Below are positions 16,840 through 24,580 of a stretch of DNA of 40,198 nt, piece after piece; the first letter of the stretch is position 1, and every line of letters starts with the position of its first letter. Under the pieces are notes generated by a model. That model did not search any database. It had not been told where the DNA came from and saw only the letters and a list, made by a program, of their open reading frames with translations. The translations under genes were made by a program, and so were the position numbers. Source of the stretch: Promethearchaeota archaeon (GTDB taxonomy: Archaea > Asgardarchaeota > Lokiarchaeia > Sigyniarchaeales > SOKP01); assembly GCA_016839915.1 (NCBI GenBank), contig JAEOTH010000021.1:1-40198 (forward strand), read 5' to 3'.

Positions 16840-16946
16840 TGGCGCCCACAGCGGGATTTGAACCCGCGTCGCAGGAGCTCTGTACTCTGTCTAAATAACA
16901 TGAGATTGACAGTCCCGAATGCTAGACCGTACTACACTATGTGGGC
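16840..16946 (-). tRNA. tRNA-Asp(GUC) with 29-nt intron at 37/38
   Basis: Acceptor GCCCACA pairs with TGTGGGC, discriminator G, and CCA is encoded (16840-16842). The T-arm is GCGGG-TTCAAAT-CCCGC. The anticodon stem CGGGA/TCCTG holds GTC. An intron of 29 nt occupies 16878-16906, just after A37, the canonical archaeal site. CTGT of the 5' exon pairs with ACAG near the intron's end, giving a 4-bp central helix with 3-nt bulges CA|A and AG|C for the splicing endonuclease. The mature tRNA is 75 nt plus CCA. Confidence 0.9.
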
Positions 16947-17140
16947 TTTATTTGTGAGCTTTAAATAAAAGATAAAATATAAAATTATGATTTTTCTATA
17001 AAAAATGAAATAAAGATAAGTATAAAAATTTTATTCTGAGACAATTTAGATAACGAAAACATGTATATACACTTTATAGAAACATTTATATGGCAAAAAG
17101 ACGATGTAGATTATAAGGAATATTTAGGTATAACAATATG

Positions 17141-17167
17141 ATATATTTGAATTAGAATCAAATATAT
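17141..17167. repeat. perfect 10-bp inverted repeat just upstream of an SCP2-like gene
   Basis: ATATATTTGA (17141-17150) and TCAAATATAT (17158-17167) are exact complements separated by seven bases. The repeat ends five bases before the ATG at 17173, where it would mask the start as a hairpin or serve as an operator. Palindromes of this size occur by chance in A+T-rich DNA, so the call is tentative. Confidence 0.4.
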
Positions 17168-17172
17168 GTACT

Positions 17173-17601
17173 ATGCTTGATTCGAAGAGTTTCAATTCGG
17201 TTTTAGATGATTTAGAGAACCATAATGGTGAATTTATTGATGTTTTAGACAAGTTCATTAAGTTAGCAGTAAATAAATTCAGAACTACTGAAGAATTGCG
17301 AGAAGAAATAGAGGATTATGAGGATATATACCAGATTCTAATTACTGATATTAATTTTAAATTTTGGTTAAAAGTATCTAATGGTTCAATTATTTATAAA
17401 AAAGGATTAAATAGGTATGCATCCTTTAGAGTTAAATACACTAAAAACATACTAATTAAAATTTTAAAGCGTGAAATGCATGGCATTGACGCTTTTATGA
17501 AAGGAATCATAAATGTTGATGGAGATCTCTCTCAAGGTTTAAGATTTATAAAATTATTTCGAATGCTTGTAGAATATTTAAATAATGGTTTTAAGAAATA
17601 G
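17173..17601 (+). CDS. SCP2-like domain protein, paralog
   Basis: 142 residues aligned by eye with the 16143-16577 protein: LITDINFKFWLKVSNGSIIYKKG corresponds to DADKKYWLTVKEGNLDFGEG, and MHGIDAFMKGIINVDGDLSQGLRFIKL to VDATSAYMAGDITVEGNLQDAMAFQEI. It is more basic and lacks the long N-terminal helix. SCP2 proteins bind lipids, and this may be a subtype. The start ATG lies five bases after a perfect 10-bp inverted repeat (17141-17150 and 17158-17167), which may influence its expression. A neighbouring tRNA-Asp lies on the opposite strand. Confidence 0.65.
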   Translation: MLDSKSFNSVLDDLENHNGEFIDVLDKFIKLAVNKFRTTEELREEIEDYEDIYQILITDINFKFWLKVSNGSIIYKKGLNRYASFRVKYTKNILIKILKREMHGIDAFMKGIINVDGDLSQGLRFIKLFRMLVEYLNNGFKK

Positions 17602-17705
17602 AATTAAGAAGAATTTTGCTTTTTCTGCTTTATTAGTTTAATAAGATTTTTTAGATATAATGAATGAAAATATTATAACTAATCAATTTTTAGACTTGAA
17701 TTTTA

Positions 17706-17809
17706 GGGCCTGTAATCTAGTCTGGATAGGGTGCCCGGCTTCGGACTGGGATATTAAGTGGATAAGTCCATTTAACCCAAAGTCGCAGGTTCGAATCCTG
17801 CCAGGCCCA
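17706..17809 (+). tRNA. tRNA-Arg(UCG) with 29-nt intron in the variable loop
   Basis: Acceptor GGGCCTG pairs with CAGGCCC, discriminator A, CCA not encoded. The D-stem is ATCT/GGGT, the anticodon stem CCCGG/CTGGG with a contiguous loop CTTCGGA (anticodon TCG), and the T-arm GCAGG-TTCGAAT-CCTGC. Between the anticodon stem and T-stem there are 34 nt instead of about 5. TGGG (17747-17750) pairs with CCCA (17776-17779) as the central helix, with bulges AT|A and AA|G. TTAA/TTAA with TGGA/TCCA forms the intron hairpin. Excising 17753-17781 leaves the 5-nt variable loop ATGTC and a 75-nt tRNA. Introns at 45/46 are non-canonical. Confidence 0.85.
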
Positions 17810-17987
17810 ATTTTTATTCTTATAAAATATAACGGCAAATTGAGCTCCCATTTTTCTTCAGATTCAACATTTTGCATACTCGTTAAATTAAACATATAAA
17901 ATCTTGAAGTTATAATTAATTGGAAATTATTTCCTTCAAATTATTTTATTTGTGCTTATAAAGTAAAAAATGGTCAAAAAAATAATA

Positions 17988-17995
17988 TTTATATA
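17988..17995 (+). promoter_or_regulatory. TATA box for the chemoreceptor-like operon
   Basis: TTTATATA lies about 107 bases upstream of the 18102 start. It would place transcription initiation near 18015-18022 and a leader that includes the 18028-18060 inverted repeat. Confidence 0.35.
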
Positions 17996-18027
17996 CAAAA
18001 ACAATTATTAGTTATAAAAAAACTTTG

Positions 18028-18060
18028 TAAAGTAAATTCATTAGAAGGGATTTTACTTTA
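18028..18060. repeat. 9-bp inverted repeat in the leader of the chemoreceptor-like operon
   Basis: TAAAGTAAA (18028-18036) and TTTACTTTA (18052-18060) are exact complements with a 15-base loop. The repeat sits about 25 bases before the Shine-Dalgarno AGGAAGTGA (18086-18094) of the 18102 gene. Confidence 0.35.
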
Positions 18061-18101
18061 TAGAATGGTTTTATAAAAAACATTTAGGAAGTGATTAATG
18101 A

Positions 18102-18416
18102 ATGCCGAGTTTGGAAATTAATGAATTAACAGTCTTGATAATCTTAGCTATTCCAGTAGCTTTTTCTCCATACCTTTTCAAGAAGAGACGGGATATCATG
18201 AAATGGTTTCCAGGTTATTACTGTGTTTTTATAACGTTTCTATCTACAAACCTAGAAGCTGCAATTTTGCCTGACACCTTTAATTTCATGGAGCACTTTT
18301 TTGCAATGATGGCAGGAATTTTATTCTGTCTCGCAGCAATTTCTGAGTACTACAGTAAAGTTTTAAAAGGAAAACAAATCAAATTAAACATCAAAAAAGG
18401 AGCAGTGAAGAAATAA
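18102..18416 (+). CDS. small membrane protein, partner of the chemoreceptor-like protein
   Basis: 104 residues with hydrophobic segments near 8-25, 38-55 and 64-82 and a Lys-rich cytosolic tail (KVLKGKQIKLNIKKGAVKK). The start ATG is preceded by AGGAAGTGA at 18086-18094. The stop is directly followed by the ATG of the chemoreceptor-like gene, so the two are co-transcribed and probably translationally coupled. It may be a membrane subunit or sensor for that signal protein. No family is recognised. Confidence 0.65.
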   Translation: MPSLEINELTVLIILAIPVAFSPYLFKKRRDIMKWFPGYYCVFITFLSTNLEAAILPDTFNFMEHFFAMMAGILFCLAAISEYYSKVLKGKQIKLNIKKGAVKK

Positions 18417-19259
18417 ATGCTATTTCAAATAGATCCAGCAGATCTCCTTGACGGAGGTTTAAATTTTGTGGGTATGTTTTTCTTTTTTATTGCAGTGATA
18501 GTATCTGTGTTTATTTATTATAAAAAAAGAACACCAACTAATGCTATTTATGTATTTTCTGTAATTGGGGGTGCCCTATATACTCTAGGGAATCTTCTTG
18601 ACAAGTGGCAATTATGGAATAGTGATTATGCCGATGCTTTTGGCGAAAGTTTTGCTTTGTTTATTGGAGTAGTTGCGTTATTTTTTGCCGTTATTCCATT
18701 TTTAGAACAAAAACTTGAAAGATCAGGTGATCGTATGAAAGGTGTAATTGAAGCGGCATCGAATGCTAGCATAAATGTTGCGAATATTGCTAATGAATTA
18801 GCTGCAAGTGCAAGTGAAGTCAATGCAGCATCAGAAGAAATTGCGTCATCAACTCAAGAAATGACATCAAATACTCAAGACGTTATGACATCAACTAATG
18901 AAATTAACAGTGTTATGAGTATTATAACAAATATTTCAGATCAAACAAATCTATTAGCATTAAATGCGAGTATTGAAGCAGGTAGAGCAGGAGAACAAGG
19001 GAGAGGTTTCGCTGTGGTTGCAGATGAAGTTAGGAAATTGGCAGAAGAATCAAAAGATGCAGTCCGCGACACAAACAATAAGATTAAAGAAGTTATTAAC
19101 AAAATTAATTATTCATTTAGTGCAATGGAAGGGATAAGTACTTCTGCAGAGCAACAAACAGCCTCAATGGAAGAGGTAACTTCTACTGCCCACAAATTAG
19201 GGACATTAGCAGAAGAATTAAAGAATTCCTTAACATTAGATGAAGAGACATTGAGATGA
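18417..19259 (+). CDS. methyl-accepting chemotaxis-like signalling protein
   Basis: 280 residues. Three hydrophobic segments (about 12-35, 42-60, 78-100) are followed directly by a cytosolic methyl-accepting chemotaxis domain (about 110-275) without a HAMP or extracellular ligand domain. The helical hairpin tip is intact: [39 protein letters not shown] matches the family's most conserved stretch, which normally contacts CheA and CheW. A long run of Ser/Ala/Glu-rich helices flanks the tip, with Gln/Glu pairs that could be methylated. The short membrane module suggests sensing within the bilayer or through the preceding small membrane protein. No che genes are in the window. Confidence 0.85.
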   Translation: MLFQIDPADLLDGGLNFVGMFFFFIAVIVSVFIYYKKRTPTNAIYVFSVIGGALYTLGNLLDKWQLWNSDYADAFGESFALFIGVVALFFAVIPFLEQKLERSGDRMKGVIEAASNASINVANIANELAASASEVNAASEEIASSTQEMTSNTQDVMTSTNEINSVMSIITNISDQTNLLALNASIEAGRAGEQGRGFAVVADEVRKLAEESKDAVRDTNNKIKEVINKINYSFSAMEGISTSAEQQTASMEEVTSTAHKLGTLAEELKNSLTLDEETLR

Positions 19260-19270
19260 ACTAGTTTATC

Positions 19271-19283
19271 CTTTTTTTTTTTA
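19271..19283 (+). terminator. T-tract terminator after the chemoreceptor-like operon
   Basis: A run of about 11 T residues begins 12 bases after the stop at 19259 and fits the U-tract termination signal of archaeal RNA polymerase. A second T-run lies near 19338-19347. Confidence 0.5.
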
Positions 19284-19473
19284 TTTTTATTTTCTTTATA
19301 TTAAGATAAATCCAAGGCTTTATCATTTTCATTTATTCTTTTTTTTTGTTGTCAAAAAGTGTAATCCGATAATTACTTGTAATCAAAAAAGATTTAAATA
19401 TTTTAAACGTGATTATTTTATTAACACAAAATGAAAAATAAGCACAAAAATATTATATTATTTTATTAATATA

Positions 19474-20292
19474 ATGATTACTGTAAATAAAAATTACCAA
19501 AGTTTAGAGGATAACTCACAGGTTTTCCAGTTACGGGGTTTTAGTATCTCAAAAATAAATTTAAAAGGGGATCATGAAATTTATTTCCAGAAAGGAATTG
19601 GAATTACACTTACAAGGAAAATCATTGATTTGTATAAAAATGTTTTAATTACTAAAAGACAGGGATACATAAAAGATGCTATTGGGAATTTAATTGTTTA
19701 TGTTAATTTCTTTGAAAGAGAGCACGGTGAAAAGCTAATCATTATGTATATTGATAAAACAGAGAATCTGATGAACTATACTCATCTTTATTATTTATCA
19801 AAAAGGATTTTTGCTAGCATAAGTTCTAATACGTCAGAAACAGAGATAAAAAAAATTTGTAATAATATAGTTAACATTCCTAAGGCAAAGGGATTAATAG
19901 GAATCTTTATCATAGATAAGGCTGGGTTTTTATATTTCTCAAAAGTGAATAAAAATAGACCTAACATGGCAAATAACAATTTCCAAATTGCTGGTTTTAT
20001 TTCAGCTATATTAATTTATGCTCAAGATTTTATCGCTGGAGAAGAATATGGATTAAAACTTGAAGATGTAAATCTTGGAGGTTGTCATTTATTCTTAAAA
20101 ACTAAGAGTAATGTTATATTTGCTTATATTATTGATAAAAATAAACGTACTGAAAACATTAAAAGATACATGCAATTAATTGTAGAAGAGTTTTTAGATA
20201 CATATTATTTTTCTCACGTAAAAGGGTTTAAAGGAGATTTAAGTCCGTTTCATGACTTTGAAAATATTATTGATCAATATTTTGAGATATAA
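19474..20292 (+). CDS. longin/roadblock-like domain protein
   Basis: 272 residues. The segment EKLIIMYIDKTENLMNYTHLYYLSKRIFASISSN (about 89-122) resembles the core strand and helix of longin domains in Asgard and eukaryotic Mon1/HPS-type proteins. A second such unit may follow near 147-235 (GIFIIDKAGFLYFSKVNKN then FISAILIYAQDFIAG), similar to a roadblock/longin module acting on small GTPases. There is no GTPase domain here. The next gene is a roadblock protein, and in Asgards such sets accompany small GTPases. Domain assignment is by pattern only and is moderate. Confidence 0.5.
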   Translation: MITVNKNYQSLEDNSQVFQLRGFSISKINLKGDHEIYFQKGIGITLTRKIIDLYKNVLITKRQGYIKDAIGNLIVYVNFFEREHGEKLIIMYIDKTENLMNYTHLYYLSKRIFASISSNTSETEIKKICNNIVNIPKAKGLIGIFIIDKAGFLYFSKVNKNRPNMANNNFQIAGFISAILIYAQDFIAGEEYGLKLEDVNLGGCHLFLKTKSNVIFAYIIDKNKRTENIKRYMQLIVEEFLDTYYFSHVKGFKGDLSPFHDFENIIDQYFEI

Positions 20293-20416
20293 ATAGTATT
20301 CTAACATGGTTTTTTAAACATCTATTTATAAGTAATGTAAATACCATAAGATATTGAATAGAAATATTAAATTTTACCTAAAATTATATATAAGCAAACC
20401 ATTAAATTATATCACA

Positions 20417-20773
20417 ATGACAGCAAGTCTTGAAGTCGACGATGTTTTAGACTCTTTAATCAAAGAATTTGGAGGATCCGGATTATATTTTGTTTTAATT
20501 ACTTCTGAAAATGGTGCTGTAATTAAGTCATACATTAGCCAAGAATTTAATAAAACATCAATAGGGTTAAATATGTCGCAATTATATGAATTAGCTGAAG
20601 AAATTGCGTCAGAAATTGGAGTTCATACGCCTGATTTTAATTTAATTCATGCAAGTAACTATTATATTTTTTCAATTAAGTTTATGGGTAAAATAATTAT
20701 AACACTATTAGATGACCAATTAGATTTTTCCCAAATATTTGACATTATTAATAAATGTGTCAAGACAAATTAA
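20417..20773 (+). CDS. roadblock/LC7 domain protein
   Basis: From the ATG at 20417 this is a 118-residue single-domain protein with the roadblock pattern: an N-terminal helix (VDDVLDSLIKEFGG), strand GLYFVLITSENGAVIKSYI, the long helix MSQLYELAEEIASEIG, and strands NYYIFSIKFMGKIIITLLDDQLDF. Roadblock proteins are dimeric adaptors that control small GTPases; in Asgards and bacteria they sit near GTPase genes. The frame extends to a TTG at 20354, but that N-terminus is not roadblock-like and the ATG is a better start. It follows the longin-like gene on the same strand after about 60 bases. Confidence 0.75.
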   Translation: MTASLEVDDVLDSLIKEFGGSGLYFVLITSENGAVIKSYISQEFNKTSIGLNMSQLYELAEEIASEIGVHTPDFNLIHASNYYIFSIKFMGKIIITLLDDQLDFSQIFDIINKCVKTN

Positions 20774-20887
20774 ATTAAAATCTCTCTTTGGTTAGTTTGA
20801 TTATATAATCTAAATATTTATAAAATTTCAAAACTAATAACCAATATTCTATTCAAATTATGGAAAAAATGATATTAGTGATTTAAT

Positions 20888-21367
20888 GTGAAATATGAAA
20901 GAAATCAATATTCAGAAGGTTTCTCAATATGTACTTTAATAATCGCGGGAGCTTTTTTTTATTGGGGAATTACCACATTAATGGACAATTGGGGATCGTG
21001 GTGGGGTTTTATTTTAATTGGCATAGGAGCAGCTATTTTAGTAAGCCAGATTTATGCAATAACTAATAGAAGTAAATTAAGAAATTTAGTTTTAGCAGAA
21101 TTTCAAGATAATCCAGAAGCGAAAGTAGAGGATGTTTCTAGAGTTACAGGAATATCAAGAAAAGATATTCATTCAATTATTTTAGATTTGAAAGCCAATG
21201 GTCAACTTCGAGGAAAATTCAATACTACAACAGGTCAGATAAAGCACTTATCAATTCCAGAAAAAGAAGCAGTTTCTGAAGAACGAGCTAAATACTGTGC
21301 TAATTGTGGGACACCCAGAACAAAAGATGCAGCACAATATTGTTCATATTGCGGAGCAGAAATTTAA
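20888..21367 (+). CDS. membrane-anchored winged-helix/zinc-ribbon protein
   Basis: 159 residues read from a GTG at 20888 (the overlapping ATG at 20886 is followed at once by TGA). Two membrane helices (about 13-31 and 37-56) precede a helix-turn-helix-like segment (NPEAKVEDVSRVTGISRKDIHSIILDLKANGQLRG, about 80-115) and a C-terminal double CxxC zinc ribbon (YCANCGTP...YCSYCGAEI). Similar proteins with a short membrane anchor and a ribbon occur in archaea with no proven role; a membrane-linked regulator is possible. It stands alone on the strand, about 115 bases after the roadblock gene. Confidence 0.7.
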   Translation: MKYERNQYSEGFSICTLIIAGAFFYWGITTLMDNWGSWWGFILIGIGAAILVSQIYAITNRSKLRNLVLAEFQDNPEAKVEDVSRVTGISRKDIHSIILDLKANGQLRGKFNTTTGQIKHLSIPEKEAVSEERAKYCANCGTPRTKDAAQYCSYCGAEI

Positions 21368-21410
21368 TTAATATATACTTTTTTCTTTTAATATTTTTAT
21401 TTTGGTAAAA

Positions 21411-21980
21411 TTATTTAATCTCTATTTCTTGTTTTTCGCTAATTTTGGAGGTTTTTTTAGGGATTTTCAATCGTAGAATACCATTTTTAAAGCTTGCTTC
21501 AATTTCGTCTGGAGATATGTCCTCAGGTAGATGAAAACATCTAAAGAAGTTGGAGGATCGAATTTCTCTCATAATATAATCACCCTTTATTTCCTTATAC
21601 TTCTCTTTTTTCTTATCTTTTTCTTTTTTTTCTTTGTCTTTTTTCTCCTCCTTTTTTTCTTTGTCTATTATTGCAATTTCTCCCCGTACTTCTAATACTT
21701 CTTGCTGTAAGGAAATTTTTACATGTTTTTTGTCTAATCCGGGTAATTCTACCAGAATGTAATATAAATCTTTATTTTCTATTATATTAACCAATGGATC
21801 TCTATAAAATGGGTCATTTTCATTAATTTCCAAAGTTTCTGGATGACTAGTTCTAAATTGACAAGCTTCACTTTTTTTAATACTAATTTCTTCTTGCTTT
21901 TTCTCGTTCTCAATAATTTGATCACTAGTTTCAACGTCTTCATCTAATTCAATATCCTTTTCATTTTCTTGATCATTCAT
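21411..21980 (-). CDS. Hsp20/alpha-crystallin small heat shock protein
   Basis: The alpha-crystallin domain spans about 58-185: DPLVNIIENKDLYYILVELPGLDKKHVKISLQQEVLEVRGE opens it, NFFRCFHLPEDISPDEIEASFKNGILRLKIPK closes it with the GILxLxIPK motif. Such ATP-independent chaperones hold unfolded proteins in oligomers. Two peculiarities: a highly acidic N-terminus (about 1-35, rich in Glu, Asp and Lys) and a Lys/Glu-rich insert (about 104-128) in the loop where the dimerisation strand usually lies. It is one gene away from and convergent with 20888-21367. Confidence 0.9.
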   Translation of the reverse strand: MNDQENEKDIELDEDVETSDQIIENEKKQEEISIKKSEACQFRTSHPETLEINENDPFYRDPLVNIIENKDLYYILVELPGLDKKHVKISLQQEVLEVRGEIAIIDKEKKEEKKDKEKKEKDKKKEKYKEIKGDYIMREIRSSNFFRCFHLPEDISPDEIEASFKNGILRLKIPKKTSKISEKQEIEIK

Positions 21981-22054
21981 AGCAATAAACCTCTTTTTTA
22001 CTTATTAGTTTTAAATTAAAAAAAAAGAATAAAAAAGTTTTGATATTGATTTAT

Positions 22055-23257
22055 CTATTCACTTGTTTTCTCTTTTAAGAAGAATGTAAGAATTACAGCA
22101 ACTACAAGAAAAATGGATTGGATTAAAAGAGCAGGCCAATAATCATTATTTAATGTCACACCTTCTAAACTTAGAATTAATAGGATACCACCGACTTGTC
22201 CAACCATCATCAACATTCCATTAGAGCTTGATTCTGGTACAGGTTTGGTTAAATCAACAGCATATTCTAAACCCACAGGTCCTGCTGAAAGTAGACCGAA
22301 ACCTAAAAGAAACCCGAAAGTTTGTAATAAAATATCATTAGATGTAAACGTAATTATGAACAAAGAAATCGTTGCGATTATGAGAGAGATTAGTATTAAA
22401 AGTTTGCGTTTTTTGTATTTATCTGAAAGAGTAGACATTATGATACAACCTACAATTCCTCCTAATAACATTAAACCACCTAATATTCCCGCAAAATTTT
22501 TATCATATCCTCTTGGTATTACAATTCCTTCGATATAAGTAGTTATTGTGTTAAAAATTCCAAGACCTAAGAAAAAGAGAAGAAATAGAATAATAAAGTG
22601 TTTATTATTAAATAATTTCTTTAAACCATCAGACATTAACACTTTTTCTTCCAGAGGCTCTCTTGTGGGAGGAGTTGGGGGCTTATCTTTAATGAATATT
22701 ATAAATAAAGCTCCAGAGATCACAGATAATATTCCGTAGGTAAGTAACATAGGCAAAAGATCATTTGTTGTTACTAGAAGTGGAGTAATAAACATAGCTA
22801 AAGCAATCCCTATAAATTGAGAAATTAACGCTATACCTGTCGCAGTTGTTCTCTCTTCATCAGGAAACCAATTTGCGGACAATTTTGTTACTGCATTAAG
22901 AATGAAAGGTTGTCCTATACCAATTCCTATCTGAAATATCAGTACAAGCAAATAATCATTAAATGCGAAAAATCTTAAAAATCCAAATACTCCAGCGATT
23001 AAGGCACCAATTCCTGCTCCAATTCTAAATCCGTATTTATCAATAATCCAAGCTGATAGGAACGTAAAAGGAATATATACTATCATGAAACTCAATGCTA
23101 ACAGATCAATTGAAAGTGTATCAACTCCATAAAAAGTTTCAGCAAGGCTCCTTACAGGGGCAAAACTAATCCATAATACTTGTAGTGTTATGTTTACAAA
23201 CATAAATAGTAGAAGTACAATCCAGCGAAATTTATAAACTTGAATAGTTCCACTCAT
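22055..23257 (-). CDS. MFS transporter, FLVCR-like
   Basis: 400 residues with the 12-helix MFS pattern: a first half to about 195, a cytosolic loop (KDKPPTPPTREPLEEK) and a second half. The N-terminus (KFRWIVLLLFMFVNITLQVLWISFAPVR... FYGVDTLSIDLLALSFMIVYIPFTFLSAWIIDKYGFR) resembles the eukaryotic FLVCR branch, whose members move heme or choline. DKYGFR matches the family's intracellular loop motif after helix 2. The substrate is not known; homologs in archaea are typically listed as MFS. The gene is divergent from the inositol-dehydrogenase-like gene, which may hint at sugar or polyol import, but this is weak. Confidence 0.8.
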   Translation of the reverse strand: MSGTIQVYKFRWIVLLLFMFVNITLQVLWISFAPVRSLAETFYGVDTLSIDLLALSFMIVYIPFTFLSAWIIDKYGFRIGAGIGALIAGVFGFLRFFAFNDYLLVLIFQIGIGIGQPFILNAVTKLSANWFPDEERTTATGIALISQFIGIALAMFITPLLVTTNDLLPMLLTYGILSVISGALFIIFIKDKPPTPPTREPLEEKVLMSDGLKKLFNNKHFIILFLLFFLGLGIFNTITTYIEGIVIPRGYDKNFAGILGGLMLLGGIVGCIIMSTLSDKYKKRKLLILISLIIATISLFIITFTSNDILLQTFGFLLGFGLLSAGPVGLEYAVDLTKPVPESSSNGMLMMVGQVGGILLILSLEGVTLNNDYWPALLIQSIFLVVAVILTFFLKEKTSE

Positions 23258-23379
23258 TAAGCTAACACTTTTATTGTTTGATAATAAAAATTTAATTAAT
23301 TAAATCAATTTAGACTTAAGTAAATATAAATCTATAGTTCTTAATTGCTCTCAATGTTTAAAATTATAGGCGAGATATC

Positions 23380-24405
23380 TTGGTAAAAAATTTTACTGTC
23401 GGTGTTATAGGCGCGGGTAGAATTGGAAAAATACATATTGAAAATCTTTTACGGAAAATACCTAAAGCCAATTTAAAAATTGTGGCTGATATTAAAATAG
23501 ACGATATTTTAAAACAGTGGGCAACGCAAATAGGAGTACCAAAACTCACATCCAATACAGATGATATCTTTAATGATCCTAAAATTGAAGTAATCATAAT
23601 ATGCTCGTCAACAGATACTCACGCGAAATTTATTCAGGAAGCTGCTAAGTCAAATAAACATGTTTTTTGTGAGAAACCTATTGATACTGACATAAAAAGG
23701 ATTAGAGAAACACTCTCTGTTGTTAATAAAACCGGAATAAGACTCATGGTTGGATTTAATAGACGTTTCGATCGTAATTTTATGAGATGTCATGAATCAG
23801 TTGCTACTGGTCAAATTGGTGAACCCCAAATTATTAAAATTACTTCTCGAGATCCTGCGCCACCTTCAATAGATTACATAAAAGTTTCAGGGGGCATTTT
23901 TCTTGATATGACTATTCATGATTGGGATATGGCAAGATTCCAAGCGGAAAGTGAGGTCGAAGAAGTTTATGCTACAGGAGGGGTACTTATCGATCCTGAA
24001 ATTGGAAAAGCTGGTGATATAGACACTGCTGTAGCAGTTTTGAAATTTAAAAGCGGTGCGATAGGAATAATTGATAATTCTCGTCAATCAGTTTACGGTT
24101 ATGATCAACGTGTTGAAGTATTTGGTTCTAAAGGATGTGTGGTGGCGGATAATGAGGCTACTAATACAGTTCGCGTTTATACTGCTGAATGTACTAATAT
24201 TGACAAGATTCCATATTTTTTCATGGAAAGATATATGGAATCTTATTCGGCCGAATTGATAAATTTCTTTGAATGTTTACATAAAAATATAGAACCTAAG
24301 CCAAACGGAGAAGACGGATTGCAAAATGTTCTAATAGCGATAGCTGCTCAGAAGTCATATGAAAAAAATCGTCCTGTAAAGATTTCTGAAGTAGAAAAAT
24401 ATTAA
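23380..24405 (+). CDS. Gfo/Idh/MocA oxidoreductase, inositol 2-dehydrogenase-like
   Basis: 341 residues. The N-terminal Rossmann fold has VGVIGAGRIGKIHIENL (8-24) for NAD(P). VIIICSSTDTHAKF and FCEKPIDT (the Lys of EKP is catalytic) follow. The C-terminal domain has GFNRRFDRNF, GGIFLDMTIHDWDMARF with the catalytic Asp/His, and GYDQRVEVFGSKG. This pattern is close to IolG-type myo-inositol 2-dehydrogenases that oxidise polyols or sugars. Archaeal lipids contain inositol phosphate, so inositol turnover is plausible, but other polyols are also possible. TTG at 23380 is the start, as no ATG fits. It is divergent from the MFS gene. Confidence 0.85.
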   Translation: MVKNFTVGVIGAGRIGKIHIENLLRKIPKANLKIVADIKIDDILKQWATQIGVPKLTSNTDDIFNDPKIEVIIICSSTDTHAKFIQEAAKSNKHVFCEKPIDTDIKRIRETLSVVNKTGIRLMVGFNRRFDRNFMRCHESVATGQIGEPQIIKITSRDPAPPSIDYIKVSGGIFLDMTIHDWDMARFQAESEVEEVYATGGVLIDPEIGKAGDIDTAVAVLKFKSGAIGIIDNSRQSVYGYDQRVEVFGSKGCVVADNEATNTVRVYTAECTNIDKIPYFFMERYMESYSAELINFFECLHKNIEPKPNGEDGLQNVLIAIAAQKSYEKNRPVKISEVEKY

Positions 24406-24580
24406 TATTTTAAAGATTTAGATTTATAAATAATTCATAGAAAAATTCGTGGGTTGACAGTTTATTTCATATGATTTATCTGCGTTTAAAGTACTTTTAA
24501 AGAAGATTTTCCCCCCAAAAGAAAGTGTTTTTACAGTAGACACTAATGGAGATGGAAAAACAGATTCACTTCAATTAAAA

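Noticed and set aside
17660-17899. Open frames on both strands across the tRNA-Arg gene
   Set aside because: They run through a complete tRNA and its intron, with no protein-like composition; they are shadows.
20354-20416. N-terminal 21-residue extension of the roadblock gene from TTG
   Set aside because: It is Lys/Tyr-rich, not part of the roadblock fold, and a good ATG lies at 20417.
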